DNA of 6,098 nt, taken from the NCBI GenBank assembly GCA_021807585.1, contig JAKBCQ010000188.1, positions 1-6,098 on the forward strand, read 5' to 3'. The translations under genes were made by a program, and so were the position numbers. Below the pieces are notes generated by a model, which worked only from the letters and a program-made list of their open reading frames with translations, was not told where the DNA came from and did not search any database. The stretch comes from Planctomycetota bacterium. Lineage in GTDB: Bacteria > Planctomycetota > Planctomycetia > Isosphaerales > Isosphaeraceae. Positions within the stretch are counted from its first letter, which is position 1. Each line of letters starts with the position of its first letter. Below, piece after piece: positions 5,445-6,098 of the stretch.

Positions 5445-6098
5445 ATGTCCGAGACGGTTCGTTGTCCACAATGCGGCGCCGAACGCCCGACGAGCGACGT
5501 CGGCCATCCTTGCGTTTGTAAGGCGATCGACCCCGGCGGGTTGTCGTCGGCCCGGGCGGGGAACGATCACACGGGCGTTTGGTCCGGAGAATCGAATATT
5601 TTGATCGATCCTTCGACCCCCGACGGTTTCGACATCGATCAAACGGTAATCGAAGATTCGTTGATTCATACGAACGAATCCGACGATCTCGCTCTTAAAG
5701 CTTTAACCAAGTATGAAATTCACGGAGAGATTGCGCGGGGGGGGATGGGGGTGGTGCTGAAGGGGCGCGACAAACACCTGAATCGCGATCTGGCGATCAA
5801 GGTGTTAAGCGTCAGGCATCGGCTCAAGCCCGAGATGATCGGTCGGTTCATCGAGGAGGCGCGAATCGGCGGGGGGTTGCAACATCCCGGAATCGTTCCG
5901 GTTCACGAGGCGGGCGTGCTCGAAGACGATCGCCCTTACTTCACGATGAAGCTCGTCAAGGGGCGCACGCTTGCGTCTTTGCTCGCCGATCGGAACGGAT
6001 CGGCGGAGGAATCCGAGCGTTTGCTTACGATATTTGAGCATGTTTGCCAAACAATGGCATACGCACATTCTCGTAAGGTGATTCATCGCGATCTCAAG
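5445..6098 (+). CDS. Hanks-type Ser/Thr protein kinase, N-terminal part (cut by right edge)
   Basis: The 218 visible codons encode a bacterial serine/threonine kinase that phosphorylates proteins with ATP. Residues 7-25 hold Cys pairs C7-x2-C10 and C23-x-C25, a possible small zinc site. Residues 27-88 are a polar, probably unstructured stretch. The kinase domain starts near Y90: glycine-rich loop GEIARGGMGVV (94-104), ATP-anchoring lysine K119 in LAIK, the helix C glutamate probably E138 (FIEEARI), LQHPGIVPVHE (145-155), and HRDLK (214-218) with catalytic D216. The window ends exactly on that lysine, so the DFG motif, activation loop, any transmembrane helix and sensor domain are outside. ATG 5445 has GGAG seven bases upstream (5434-5437). 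No signal peptide is present. This type is abundant in planctomycetes; the target is unknown. It follows hisH by 60 bases, without an obvious functional tie. Confidence 0.95.
   Translation, partial: MSETVRCPQCGAERPTSDVGHPCVCKAIDPGGLSSARAGNDHTGVWSGESNILIDPSTPDGFDIDQTVIEDSLIHTNESDDLALKALTKYEIHGEIARGGMGVVLKGRDKHLNRDLAIKVLSVRHRLKPEMIGRFIEEARIGGGLQHPGIVPVHEAGVLEDDRPYFTMKLVKGRTLASLLADRNGSAEESERLLTIFEHVCQTMAYAHSRKVIHRDLK

Noticed and set aside
5172..5669. 165-codon minus-strand frame opposite hisH and the kinase
   Set aside because: It covers the ends of two recognised plus-strand genes and shows no known domain.

Overview
The window looks like chromosomal DNA of a planctomycete, most likely a Pirellulaceae or Isosphaeraceae relative. 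The lineage call rests on three things: the style of the Ser/Thr kinase at the right edge (a short Cys-rich N-terminus followed by a Hanks kinase domain with wording such as RPYFTMKLVKGRTL), the type of YidC with a long Lys/Ala/Pro/Asp linker, and the GC-rich, GATC-rich base composition. The lineage is an inference.

Left half, minus strand. A metallophosphoesterase gene (2358 to 1540) is followed, 109 bases downstream on the same strand, by yidC (1430 to beyond the left edge). Only the N-terminal anchor, linker and periplasmic domain of YidC are inside the window; the insertase core lies outside it. A good sigma-70-like promoter (TTGACG, 18 bases, TAGAAT) at 2619-2590 points toward this pair.

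Middle, plus strand. After a 557-base divergent intergenic region that carries that promoter and a strong hairpin with a T-rich tail, comes tsaB (2916-3623; TsaB subunit of tRNA t6A synthesis), probably with a TTG start. It overlaps by four bases (GTGA) with a class I SAM-dependent methyltransferase of unknown substrate (3620-4510), so the two are probably translationally coupled.

Right, plus strand. A 268-base gap contains an AT-rich island with a perfect TATAAT and a long candidate leader with hairpins. Then comes hisH (4779-5384; glutaminase subunit of imidazole glycerol phosphate synthase), and 60 bases later a Ser/Thr protein kinase gene (5445 to beyond the right edge), which stops in the window exactly at its HRDLK catalytic loop.

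The genes are mostly housekeeping functions: membrane protein insertion, tRNA modification and histidine synthesis. I see no mobile element, CRISPR array, tRNA/rRNA or clear novel multi-gene system. The longest open frames opposite yidC and the phosphoesterase gene are antisense shadows. The points of most interest are regulatory (the hairpin before tsaB and the hisH leader), the coupled tsaB-methyltransferase pair, and a marked excess of GATC.
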